DNA of 64,000 bases, taken from the NCBI RefSeq assembly GCF_029867415.1, contig NW_026705926.1, positions 248,001 through 312,000 on the forward strand, in the 5' to 3' direction. A program made the translations under genes and the position numbers. A model generated the notes under the pieces. It made no database searches. It was not told the origin of the DNA and saw only the letters and a list, made by a program, of their open reading frames with translations. Of the stretch, positions 10,080 through 20,354 are shown in pieces. Positions within the stretch are counted from its first letter, which is position 1, and each line of letters opens with the position of its first letter. Source of the DNA: Vicia villosa. Lineage: Eukaryota; Streptophyta; Magnoliopsida; Fabales; Fabaceae.

Positions 10080-13000
10080 TGTAACACCCATTTTCTAACC
10101 CCAAAATATAACAAACATTCACAGAGTAATAGCATGGATAAAATAAGAAGGGCGTCACATGTTGTTTTCACCGCAATGAAAACCCAAAACAAACATACCA
10201 AATATGCACTATTCATATTGTAACACAATTGAATACTTCATGCTTCCATGTATTATGCATATCACACGCAGAAATAAAATTGCTATCAAACAATTTCAAT
10301 GAATATACCCCATACTATATTCACCTACCAAACTACCTAATCAAACAACAAACTCATAAGCTCCTCGGCTAAATCCTCGGACAAGCTCACTACTCGTCGA
10401 AACCTGCACGATGTCACAATGAACATCATTCAAACAGAAGGGTGAGAATTCAAATTATTATAGATAAATATAATAATGAGAAATGAAAAACAAAACAAGA
10501 ATACATTTCACAAATTCATCACTCATCTCAAAACATGCATTCATATACCACATATTAATTATCACACAAAGCAATCACATTGATTCAAAACAATCACATA
10601 GTACATAATGCGAATCGATTTCCACACAAACACACACCATACACGTACCACAGTGCCATACACGTATCAACTCTTCATCATACGCGTACTGATCAGTGGT
10701 TTTCACACATATATTTACCGTTGTTTTTAAGTATGTTTAAGTTATGTTATTGAGTGTTTTATTTCTTTATTCTACATTTTATGCTTTGGTTGTGTATTTT
10801 ACTGTTTGCAGGCTTAAAGGAATAAATCGAGACAAATCAATGCCAAAAAGTACAAAAAGGGGAGTTTCGAAGGAAGTGAAAAGTCAAGCTACATGAGGTC
10901 TGACACGACCACCTGTGTCACCTGAAACTGGCCGTGTTAGGATGAAGCGTGGCCAAGAAAATGCAAAAGAGATGAAAGTCATGGGGCTGACACGACTCGT
11001 GTTAGCAAGTGTGAGATCTGGAAATTTTCAGCATGTTTCTCATCGTGACAGGTGTGTAGTATTTTGATCATAACTAGAGCTTCGTAACTCCGATTGACGC
11101 AGTTCCGGTGGCAAAATTTCGCTAACGAAAAGGGCTACAACTTTAATGAAGAACACAAAGCCAAATTATGAAGTTAAGGTCTCACACGGACCGTGTTAAT
11201 CAACACGGCCACCCGTGTTGAAATGTGGCTGGAAATGCGAGTTTGAACCAAAGTCAGAGGATCAACACGGGCGCCCGTGTGAAGGAACACGACCCGTGTT
11301 GATGAGCGCGGGCTGAATATGTGTTTATAAGCTTCCTCACTCAAATGGGATCATTAAGGGTATTCTTGGCATTTGGTTTCAACCGGAATGGAAGATTGAT
11401 TATAAAAACAACTTTTTGGCCAAGAGAAGACACGATTGAAGATTGGAGAAAGCAAGGGCTTGGGAGAGAAGAAGGTTTTCATGAACGGAAGCGATTGAAG
11501 ATCAACTTTCATCTCAATTCTTGTAATGTATCTATTTTATATTTTGTTTTCTTTGAACAATATGAGTAACTAAACCCTAATGCTAGGGGGTGTCCCTGAT
11601 TTGATTCTGTAATGATTTTGAATTCCTGAGTTCATCAATAGATTTGTTTTCTTATTCAATTTAATTGTACAAGGTTTTTATGCTTTCTTTGTCGGACCAA
11701 CAAGATTGATTTACGGTTAACAACCAGCTGGACAACGGTTGTTAAGGTTTTTGTACAATTAGACTATAGTAGATATCACCTAGGACTAGGGATACCCTAT
11801 AGTTACCGGTTAACTCTTGATAACATAAAGGCTTAATTTCATCATAATTCTCTAAGGACTTAGGATTTAGGATGAATGTTCAAAGGTTTTCCCACTAAGG
11901 ACTTAGGGGAAAATAATCTAAAGGGCGGTAATTAAAGGATATGAACTTGTTGAAGAGATCTAAATCCAAGGTTATTAAAGGAACAATCACACACTATACC
12001 CCTAGCATAATACTCATATTTGTCAAAAAGCCAATTTACTTTTCTGCTTATTTTAATTATTGTTTAGTCACAATTTCCAAACACAACCCCAACATTAGTT
12101 TTTGTTTAATTGAACCACTATTGAAACTCGATATTAACGTGCAGTCCTTGAGATCGACATTCGGGGAATTTCCCTATTATTACTACAGAGGCAAAATAGT
12201 ACACTTGCTATTTTACTGATCACGTACCATACGTGTACGGGCAGAAGGGCGTATTTTGGACGGGACAGAGCGCGTACCATAGGCGTACGGCCCCTGGGAA
12301 GCCCCTCATACGCGTATCATACACAAATGGCTAGAGACCCCAAGAAACCTGCAACTCGTACCAGTTCGTCTTCCTCGCGTTTTCCACCATTACAGTCTGC
12401 GATTTTGGGTCTAAAACAGAATTTCTCCACACTTTAACATACAAGATTCATCTGACTCAACAACCTATCATCCTATATCAATTTTACACATTAACAACCT
12501 AACTTCTACTCATTTGGTTAGGGATTCATATTCATAGATCCAGTTTCATGGAAGAACACAGTAACACATTAACAACACCATATTCATACCAAAGCATATA
12601 TTCACACACAAATATACAGAGAAATTAATATAGGTAACATCGAATTATATGTTCTATTCAAAAATTATCCCAAAACCCAAACTCTATCATATGACTCAAT
12701 TGACATGAAATAATATACCTATATCAGTCCTATTATCCATAACCCGATAATAGATGTTAATCATAAGAGCCTTACCTTAGCCAAGAATCTGACTTTTCCC
12801 TTTCTTCTCCATCAAACCCGTAAGCCTTTTTTCCTCAAATTCAACAAGAATCTCCAATCTTCAAATTCTGTAATCTCCCTCATCAAGAACTTTCCTGAAA
12901 CGAATTAGTATATCAAATCGAAGGAAATTTTGTGTAGAATCCGAATCTTCAAGAATTACCTTATTTGGAGCTACGAGCAGAAAGTTATGACTCATTTTCT

Positions 13001-13293
13001 GAGGGCTGCACCATGAATACGAAAATGGGTCTTGTCCATGAGTTCTTATTCTCTCCCTCTTAGGTTTTCCTCCTCTATTTCCCAATTTTCTCTTATTTCC
13101 TTCTTTTACGAAAACATAACATAATTTAATAATGAGCTCAACAACTTAACACCCCCTTATTATTAAATACCACACTTGGTCTAAAAACTAATATTACATA
13201 ATTTCTCCAATTAATTCAACAAAAATACTAAATAATTATAAATAATAATTTAATTTTTAATTAAATTAAAATTAAAAAATATGGGGCATTACA
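10080..13293 (-). mobile_element. Tekay/Del-like LTR, interrupted by an Athila-like solo LTR
   Basis: It starts TGTAACACCC at 10080 and ends GGCATTACA at 13293, the termini typical of Tekay/Del-type plant gypsy LTRs. Subtracting the nested solo LTR and its TSD copy leaves about 1.68 kb. Next to the right end, the minus strand reads a purine run (CGGGAGAGTT) like a polypurine tract, so I read it as a minus-strand 3' LTR with almost all of the internal region lost. No matching TSD was found. On the minus strand the GGCTAAGGTAAGGC segment near 12775 resembles a splice donor. It ends 150 bp before the F-box start codon. Confidence 0.65.
10690..12222 (+). mobile_element. Athila-like solo LTR with TSD CGTAC
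   Basis: TGATCAGTGG at 10690 to TTACTGATCA at 12222, flanked by CGTAC at 10685-10689 and 12223-12227. It is clearly related along its length to the LTRs of the element at 18835-25320 (same start, the ACTAGGGATACCCTATAG segment, the AATGCTAGGGGGTGTCCCTG segment and the final ACACTTGCTATTTTAC), but diverged and longer (1533 versus about 1352 bp). It has no internal region. It contains three pairs of GC-rich ACACGG/CCGTGT words at about 10900-11300. Confidence 0.92.
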
Positions 13294-13443
13294 ACTCTCC
13301 CGACTGAATTTCCCCACTAAGTGAGAAATTGTATTTTTATCAATATAAAAAACGGGGGCTGGAAGGTAAAATTTAGGGTGTTAAAGAAAAAGTCTTTTCT
13401 TTCTCTTGAAAATTTGTGAAACCCTAATTCTCCTAATTCTTCA
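13294..13443 (+). promoter_or_regulatory. Short 5' flank of the F-box gene
   Basis: Only 150 bp separates the LTR end from the start codon. TATCAATATAAAAAACGG at about 13337 is a possible weak TATA region, and 13400-13443 reads like a 5' UTR (AAACCCTAATTCTCC). Promoter elements further upstream must lie inside the LTR or have been displaced by it. Confidence 0.4.
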
Positions 13444-15145
13444 ATGGAGTCGTTACAACCAGCATCGTCTTCTTCCGTTACTTGTTCATCGAATTCAAAT
13501 GCAGTAATCGATTCCGGAGAACGAAATTGGCTTGATCTTCCACGAGATACGGTATTGTCCATTTTCGTGAAACTTGACACAATAGATCTTCTTGTTCGTG
13601 CTCACAATGTTTGCACCACATGGCGCAATATCTCAAAAGACCCCTTCCTCTATCGCATAATCAACATGCCCAATTTGGGCGACCCTGAAACCAACTCTGA
13701 ATTAGAGGTTTTATGTCACCGCGCCATTGATTACAGCTGCGGAAATGCAATTGATATCAACATCGAGTATTTTGGCACCGACGATCTTCTTTGTCACATT
13801 GCTAATTCGTATGTTCCACTTTCTTCTACATTTTCGTGTTTTAATTCATAACAGAATGTTTTCTATTCTCTCTATTCGCATGTAAAATATCACATCTTAC
13901 TAAGCAACCAGATGACCTTAATTGAAAGAAGGATGTTTCAATTTTTAACCACAATCTTGCATGTATTTATCGGAAATATATGAAAATCTGCCATGTTTGA
14001 ACTTGATGGATTTTTACTAGAAATGTACAAAGACTCTGTTTAGTTGGAGTTGATGTATTAAACGAAAAGGATGCCGGAAGTGTAAATTTGAAAATATGAT
14101 TGGAATAGATAGTTACAAAACTCATCAATTGAGTTCAGTCTAGTTGTTTGCAGTTAGACAATGAAAGTTCATTTATCACTCATTATTGAAAGGCAGATTT
14201 TAATTTCTATTAGGTCTTTTATCTCTATCCTCTACTAGTTATAATGATATTAGTAAGGATAACTGCCAAATGTCTTTCATTTCAATTTCAGATTTCAGAT
14301 AGTCTATCATATAACAATGATTTTTTTTATGTGTGTTGATGTAGTTTTTGCCCAAAGTGAAAACATAACTGTGTTTGTAATACAAATTAGTTTTTGGTGC
14401 TTCAGTTTATATTATAAAAATGTTCCCATGTGATTCTAATTATACCTAATTCGACATTCTTAGATGTTTATTTCAAGTCACCACAGATATTTCTGTTTGC
14501 ATTTGTGTAACAGTATTTCCTCTTGTTGTCTTGGTATTTTACAGTGCAACTCATCTACGATGCCTTCGTCTTGCATGTTGCTATAGTGTAACAGATGGAG
14601 GATTCTGTGTAGTTGCTGAAAAGCTTTCTCACTTGGAGGAACTTGATATATCAATTAGTGGCGGCTTTTCTCCTGATTCTTTGGAAGTCATTGGCCGATT
14701 TTTCCCTCAATTGAAAACATTTAAATTCAACATTCAGGCATATAGATATCCACATATTGAGTATGACGATGACGCATTTGCTATTGCGCAATTCATGTCT
14801 GGGTTATGCCATCTCCAGCTTATTGGAAACAAGATGACTAATGATGGCTTGCTTGCTATTCTTGGTGGTTGTCCTCGCCTTGAATCTCTTGACATCCGTC
14901 AGTGTTTTAATATTAATTTGGAAGGAAGTTTGGGGAAGAGATGTAAAGAACAGATCAAGAATTTACGCCTTCCAAATGATGCAACTGATGACTATCCATT
15001 TGAAACTGAAGACTATCCTGAAGGAGACTATCCAGATGGGATCTCAGACATAGATTTAGATTTATTGTCGGGGGATGATTATGAACTCTCAGATGGAAGT
15101 GAATTTTCTGAATTTGAATTTGATGCTAACTATTATGACTTTTGA
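13444..15145 (+). CDS. F-box/LRR protein, SKIP19-like (two exons)
   Basis: Exon 1 is 13444-13808 and exon 2 is 14545-15145, with a GT-AG intron of 736 bp (donor GTATGT at 13809, acceptor TTTTACAG ending 14544). The coding length is 966 nt, 321 residues. Residues 28-73 are an F-box (WLDLPRDTVLSIFVKL ... WRNISKDPFLYRIINM), which binds SKP1 in SCF ubiquitin ligases. Exon 2 holds degenerate leucine-rich repeats (LRCLRLACCYSVTDGG, LEELDISISGG, LRLPNDATD) that in this family bind substrate. The last 50 residues are unusually acidic and Tyr-rich, with three DYP motifs. The frame runs uninterrupted across the junction, so the gene looks intact. The family is close to F-box protein SKIP19 and F-box/LRR 23-type proteins; the substrate is unknown. 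An LTR ends 150 bp upstream. Confidence 0.92.
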
Positions 15146-15365
15146 CAAAGTTGAAACATTTCAGCAAGGAAAAAAGTGGTTTGAGTGTTTTAGTCACCAC
15201 TCTCCATTGTTTCTTCGTAACATGGGGTTTGTTAGGTGGTTGCAGCATGTGAATCTTTTTCGTGGGGAGATAGTTGATTATCATTTGAAACTTTTATGAA
15301 CCAGTTTCACTGTTTACAATTTGTGTTTATTTGATACATGTAATGGATTTTTTATTTACATTATG
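15146..15365 (+). other. Probable 3' UTR of the F-box gene
   Basis: No gene is seen. T-rich sequence after the stop codon, ending at the SINE. A poly(A) signal is not obvious. Confidence 0.4.
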
Positions 15366-15487
15366 TTTGGACTAGCGTCCAAACTGGCACGCGTCTGGTT
15401 CCATCCCCCTCCCGATCTCAGTTGCGGGGGATCGAACCGTGGTTCTCCCTACCAAATCCAGCGCCAATCACCACTGGACCACTCGCG
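15366..15487 (-). mobile_element. tRNA-derived SINE
   Basis: On the minus strand the sequence opens CGCGAGTGGTCCAGTGGTG, which contains a pol III box A (TGGTCCAGTGGTG, 15469-15481), and has box B GGTTCGATCCC at 15428-15438, about 30 bp further on. Roughly 60 bp of unrelated body follow, ending near 15366. This box spacing is that of a tRNA-headed SINE. The surrounding T-rich and A-rich stretches make the TSD ambiguous. It lies in the 3' flank of the F-box gene, in antisense orientation. Confidence 0.75.
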
Positions 15488-15686
15488 TTTTTATTATTAT
15501 GCTAATGCGTATATTTTTTGAGTTTTCTTTATGTATGTCTAGTTAAAAATAACATTAGATACAATAAGTAGAATTAAAAATATGATAAATGTTAATTTTC
15601 AATATGTTAGATCTGTATGATGTTTTTTTCATGCCTTCTTAAAAACAACATTACTTAACCACAAATTATTAGAATTAAATAGTATT

Positions 15687-15690
<4 letters not shown>
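15488..15690. other. AT-rich intergenic sequence
   Basis: No gene or repeat is supported; it is AT-rich and leads into the microsatellite. Confidence 0.4.

Positions 15691-15779
<89 letters not shown>
15691..15779. repeat. (AT)n microsatellite, 89 bp
   Basis: An uninterrupted AT dinucleotide run. Open frames coding Ile-Tyr repeats on either strand are artefacts. Confidence 0.98.
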
Positions 15780-15782
<3 letters not shown>

Positions 15783-16041
15783 CTGACATGAGAATTAGAA
15801 TCAGAAAGGGTCACAGACGTCTTGCACAGTGTTGGTGGTGAAGAGGAGGGGTGTACCTGCAAGGCACTCCGACGATCAAGTAAGTAGGAGCACATATACG
15901 ATTTAGTGTTTAGGGTTTGAAATTGTGTTACCTGACCCTCTTGAGGGAGAGAGTTTAAATAATATCCCTAGCACATGGCCATTGGTCTACATTGTAATAC
16001 GGTGGGAGAACTGATTTTTTGTTTTGTTATTTCGCAAAACA
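15780..16041. other. Unassigned repeat-derived sequence
   Basis: It contains 'GGGTGTACCTGCAAGGCACT CCGACGATCAAG', a phrase seen in many legume retroelement flanks, but I cannot assign a family. No gene is seen. Confidence 0.35.
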
Positions 16042-17639
16042 TGTTGCGGTTAACAAGAGTCGCCACCGACTTTTATTTTATCCAATTAGAAAAGGCAAAA
16101 AGAACAGGAAAGAACTTTTTAAAGATTTTGAGTTCGAGGGTAGGTTATACAAAGGGAAGGTATTAGCACCATTTGTATCCATAGTTATCCATGGGCTCTT
16201 AACTGCTCAGCTCACTTTTGTTTAACTTGTTTGAAAAGTGGTGTGTGTTTAGAAAAATGGTTTGTAAAAGAGTTAACTTTGTAATGATCCTCGTATGGAT
16301 ATATACAAAGTGTTATCTTTGAAGATGTTTTCAAAATTGTGTTGTAAAAGAATTAACTTTGTAATAGTTTTTGTATGAACGTATACAAAGTATTATCTTG
16401 AAAGATGTTTTAAAAAACATGAGGTGTGAAAAGTATTTGAAGATTTGAATTGGTTGTGAGCAAGCAATTAGGAGCTACTTACCCTAAGTTGTAAGGTCTT
16501 TCTTGTACTTATGGCCTTTTCTGAGTGATAGTACTATCCATACCATTAATGGGTAGGTAGTCATATGCATTGGATGTGAAGGGACAAGCGTAGGGTCATC
16601 ATATGGTCATGGAAGGCAACATGTAAGGATACCTTAGCAATTCGAAGGGACTATCATCATTTTAATCGTAGCGTCATCGAGGGACAAGATCATTTTATCG
16701 TAGACAACTCGAAGGGTCTATGATCTTTATATTGGAGGGACTATGATGATATTATTCGTAAGCGTCTTTGCTAAAACATCCCTACTTTCGAGGGACATGA
16801 CCATGTAATCGAAAGGCAACGAGAGAGGGTTACCTTAAAGGTGAGTGAGTGCAAGTGTATTATTTTCAGTTATCTTATCTTGAATTATTTGTTAGCTATG
16901 TTCAGTTTTATCTTGCCATACAATCCTATTAGCATACATCTAACAGTAAAATAGCAGTTTATATGATGCGGAAAATAAAATCCTAAGCTATTACATGGCC
17001 TTGGGAGAGATACATAAAAGGGAAAAATAAAGCCCTAATTAAAACTATTACATCCCATGTACAATTACATAATTGAAAAATATGCGAAAAGCAAACCTAA
17101 TTAGCTATTACAACCTCGAAGTAATTACATAATTAAAAATAATTAAAATACGAATAAAATCGAAGAATCAAGAAGTGGATGAAGATTAAAAGAGAGGAGA
17201 ATGGGATGAAATTAGGGTTTTGGAAAAGAAATCTAAAGGTTAAAGTTAAATAAAACCTAATTCTAAATTAATTAACCTAATTAATTAATTAATTAATTAT
17301 ATACAATCAATTTAGTTAAATTAAACCCTAATGACTACTTGATTTTATTTGTCAAACCCTAAAATTTAAACGAGACCTAATTAGGAAAAAATATGTACAA
17401 AATTTAACTCAATTAGAATCCTAAAAAGAACTAATTTTTTTTGTACTTTTTATGATTAAAAAATTAATTAAAAAAACCTAATTAAACTAAATTAAATTAA
17501 TTAAAATGATTATGTGAAAAGAATAATTGAAAAAACCTAATTTCTATAATATTAATTGATAAAAAAAGATTAAGTTAATTAAAAGGAAAATAGAAAGAAA
17601 AGGAAAATAAGTGAAATTAAGGTAAAAAAAAATGGTGGG

Positions 17640-17712
17640 TGGTGGGAATCGATCCCACCCTTTTTGAGTCACCGGTCCATATTCCATGCCAGTTGTGCTG
17701 TGTTGCCGAATT
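17640..17712 (-). other. tRNA-like module inside an Ogre-type LTR
   Basis: On the minus strand there is a box B-like GGGATCGATTCCC (17644-17656). Upstream of it, at about 17686-17700, is a weak box A-like CAGCACAACTGGCATG. It may be a degenerate SINE head or a tRNA-like element belonging to the LTR. It is weaker than the two modules in the LTR at 31015-34857. Confidence 0.4.
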
Positions 17713-18834
17713 ATTAATGAATCACCTAAGAATAAATAAATAGTAAAACATGTGTTAGATTAATAAATCCAAAAAAAAGTCAAAGTGGGTCCCCCTGTTG
17801 CACGCGTAACCAATCAGAAGTGGAGAGAGAGCTGGATTTTGTTAACTGGCCAACGATAGTGCCACACATGTGGTTAAAAGGTCAAAAGGACTATTCATCA
17901 TCTTCTTCTTTTTGACTCCAGGATTTGCTACGAATTTGCTAGGAAGCCTGCTACGATTTCGCTACGGTATTCTCGTAGCTATTTTTGGAAAAATCAAAAC
18001 TAAAAAAAACAACGTTAAACAAACAACACAAATGCCTAGATCACCTAAATTAAGGTGCTACGAACACGATGATGGTGTTTATTTGGATTGAAATGGCCTG
18101 TATGAGTGAGAACGAAAGCTTCACGTTATTGAGCCCTAACCATGGTGTCTTGTGATTCCAGCGTATAAACTCACGCCCAAGGATTCAAAGCTGCTCTAAA
18201 TAATGCTAAAAACTCATACGAAGGATTAGTTTGCAATAAAACATTACAAAATACGAGTTACAAAAATTTAGTTTATGCATGAATATGGTGAATTTGATAT
18301 GAGCATTATAGGAGTTATTAAGCTTATCTATTGATTCAAACCTACCCTTTATTACCTCAAAAAGATGTTAGAATGGCTGGCTTGGATTAAAAGTGGCTAT
18401 GGAGAAATATTTTGCACACCCTAGTTTTCTTGAAAATTTGGAAGCTTGAGTATGATTTTGGAGGCTTCAATTTCGTCTCCTTGCCATCTGAATGTGTTAT
18501 GTATATATAAAAGGAAGAATTAGGGTAACAAGTTTGGAAAGAATCATGCATTTCATTGAATAATATTTGATTTCATTTTTGCATATAAACTTTCCAATTT
18601 TGGCTCCAATCTATTTTCTACACTTTTCCATGTTTTCTTGGCCCTTGGATATTGATCTTGGACTGATTAAAAATCTTAGCAAATCAACCACATGGCCTTT
18701 TGTCATTAAGTTATGATTTTCTTTGATTTAATTTGGATTTAAATGAATAAATTCAAATTTAAAATGAAATAAAATCATAAAATAAAAAGGAAAGGATCTA
18801 TGAGCCTCCTATAATCTTATGATCACGTGGGAAG

Positions 18835-20187
18835 TGATCAGTGGTTTTCACACATAGTTTTATCGTTGTTTTTAAGTATGTTTAAGTTTTGTTATTGAGT
18901 GTTTTATTTCTTTATTCGTCATTTTATGCTTTGGTTGTATGTTTTAATGTTTCCAGGTTCATATGGAGAAATCGGAGTAAAGCAGTGCTAAACTCGGAAG
19001 TTTTGAGGAAGTTCAGAAAACATGCTACAGGAGGCCTGACACGGGTGGCCGTGTTGCTCAACACGGGCCGTGTCAGGAAGAGCGCTGGAACAAAGTGTGG
19101 AAAGAATGGAAAACAGTGGTGCAACACGGGTGCCCGTGTTGCTCAACACGGCCCGTGTTGCTAAGCCTGGGACTTGGATCTTGAAAAATAAATTACAGGG
19201 GACCAACACGGGTGCCCGTGTTGCACAACACGGCCCGTGTTGGGTGATGACGCTGATTTCAGTGATTTTTATTATTTAGTTCAGTGGTTGGCCTGCAGGG
19301 GTGTTTTTGGAATTTCCAACCAACTTAAGTGAGTCTGCACTATTTAGGAGGGTTTCCAAGATGAATTAGGGATCTTTTTGCCACACGAAGAATTGGAGGA
19401 TTGAGAGAAGAAGCCTATGCAATTGGAGAAGAACGGAGAACTCTCATGAGCGGAAGCCATTGAAGATCAAAGTTCATCATCTCTATTGTAATGTCTTTAT
19501 TTGATATCTTTGTAATTTCTTTGGATGATATGAGTAGCTAAACCCCCCCAATGCTAGGGGGGTGTCCCTGATTAACATTTGTGATGATTTTGAATTCCGA
19601 ATTTCAATAACATGTTTCTCTTTTACATTCAATTTAATGGTATAAGGTTTTTAATGCTTTCCTCGTCGGACCAACTGGATTGATTTATGACTGACAATTA
19701 GGATTGACCTCCATTGTTAGGGTTTTTATACCATTATATTATAGTAGATATCACCTAGGACTAGGGATACCCTATAGTAACCGGATTGTTCTTGATTATA
19801 ATAATATTTGATTTGATCACTAATTTCGAAGGACTTTGGGATTAGGATTTCAATGTTCAAAAGTTTGCCCACTAAGGACTTAGGAGCAAATACCCTTAAG
19901 AACCGGTAATTGATAAGTTGAACTTTGTTAATGAAATAAGGGTTCAGAATTGTTACATGTTAATGCACACACCTACCCTGGCATGTTACTCATATTTGGC
20001 CAATTCAACCTTTTTAAGTTTATTTGCAATTTAATTTGTAATCACAAAAACCAAAACCCCAAGGCTTTTTGTTTAATTGAAGTGCGACTAACTCTATAAT
20101 CTCACGCAGTCCTTGAGATCGATATTCGGGGAATTTTCCCTTTATTACTACAGAGGTAAAATAGTACACTTGCTATTTTACCGATCA
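18835..20187 (+). repeat. 5' LTR of the gag-only Athila-type element
   Basis: 1353 bp, TGATCAGTGG...ACCGATCA, so its two ends carry a TGATCA/TGATCA-like inverted match. Between about 19035 and 19245 lie three pairs of GC-rich dyads, the clearest being CAACACGGGTGCCCGTGTTG at 19122. Compared with the 3' LTR, I see substitutions at 18956, 19048 and 19196, plus one extra C and one extra G in the runs near 19545-19562. Confidence 0.95.
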
Positions 20188-20193
20188 AGTTTT

Positions 20194-20211
20194 TGGCGCC
20201 GTTGCCGGGGA
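20194..20211 (+). promoter_or_regulatory. Primer-binding site for tRNA-Asp
   Basis: TGGCGCCGTTGCCGGGGA, six bases after the 5' LTR. It is complementary to the 3' end of a plant tRNA-Asp and is the standard PBS of Athila-type elements. Confidence 0.88.
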
Positions 20212-20354
20212 CTGCCGAAAATTGTAGAGTTTTTAGTTTTATTTCAATTAGAATTTTGTTGCTCTGCGACTAAAATTTTATTTTCAAAAAAAAAAAAAGA
20301 AAAACATTTTTATATTATTTTTGTTCCTCATTCTAATAATTGTCTAATCTGTTT

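Noticed and set aside
13317..13580. 87-codon minus-strand frame across the F-box start
   Set aside because: Antisense shadow of exon 1 and its leader.
15686..15895. Open frame coding a long Ile-Tyr repeat
   Set aside because: It is a translation of the (AT)n microsatellite; the same artefact occurs at 54798-55070 and 55458-55658.
18889..19279. Small frames inside the Athila-type LTR, repeated at 24024-24344
   Set aside because: They come from the GC-rich dyads and lie in non-coding LTR; no start context and no known domain.
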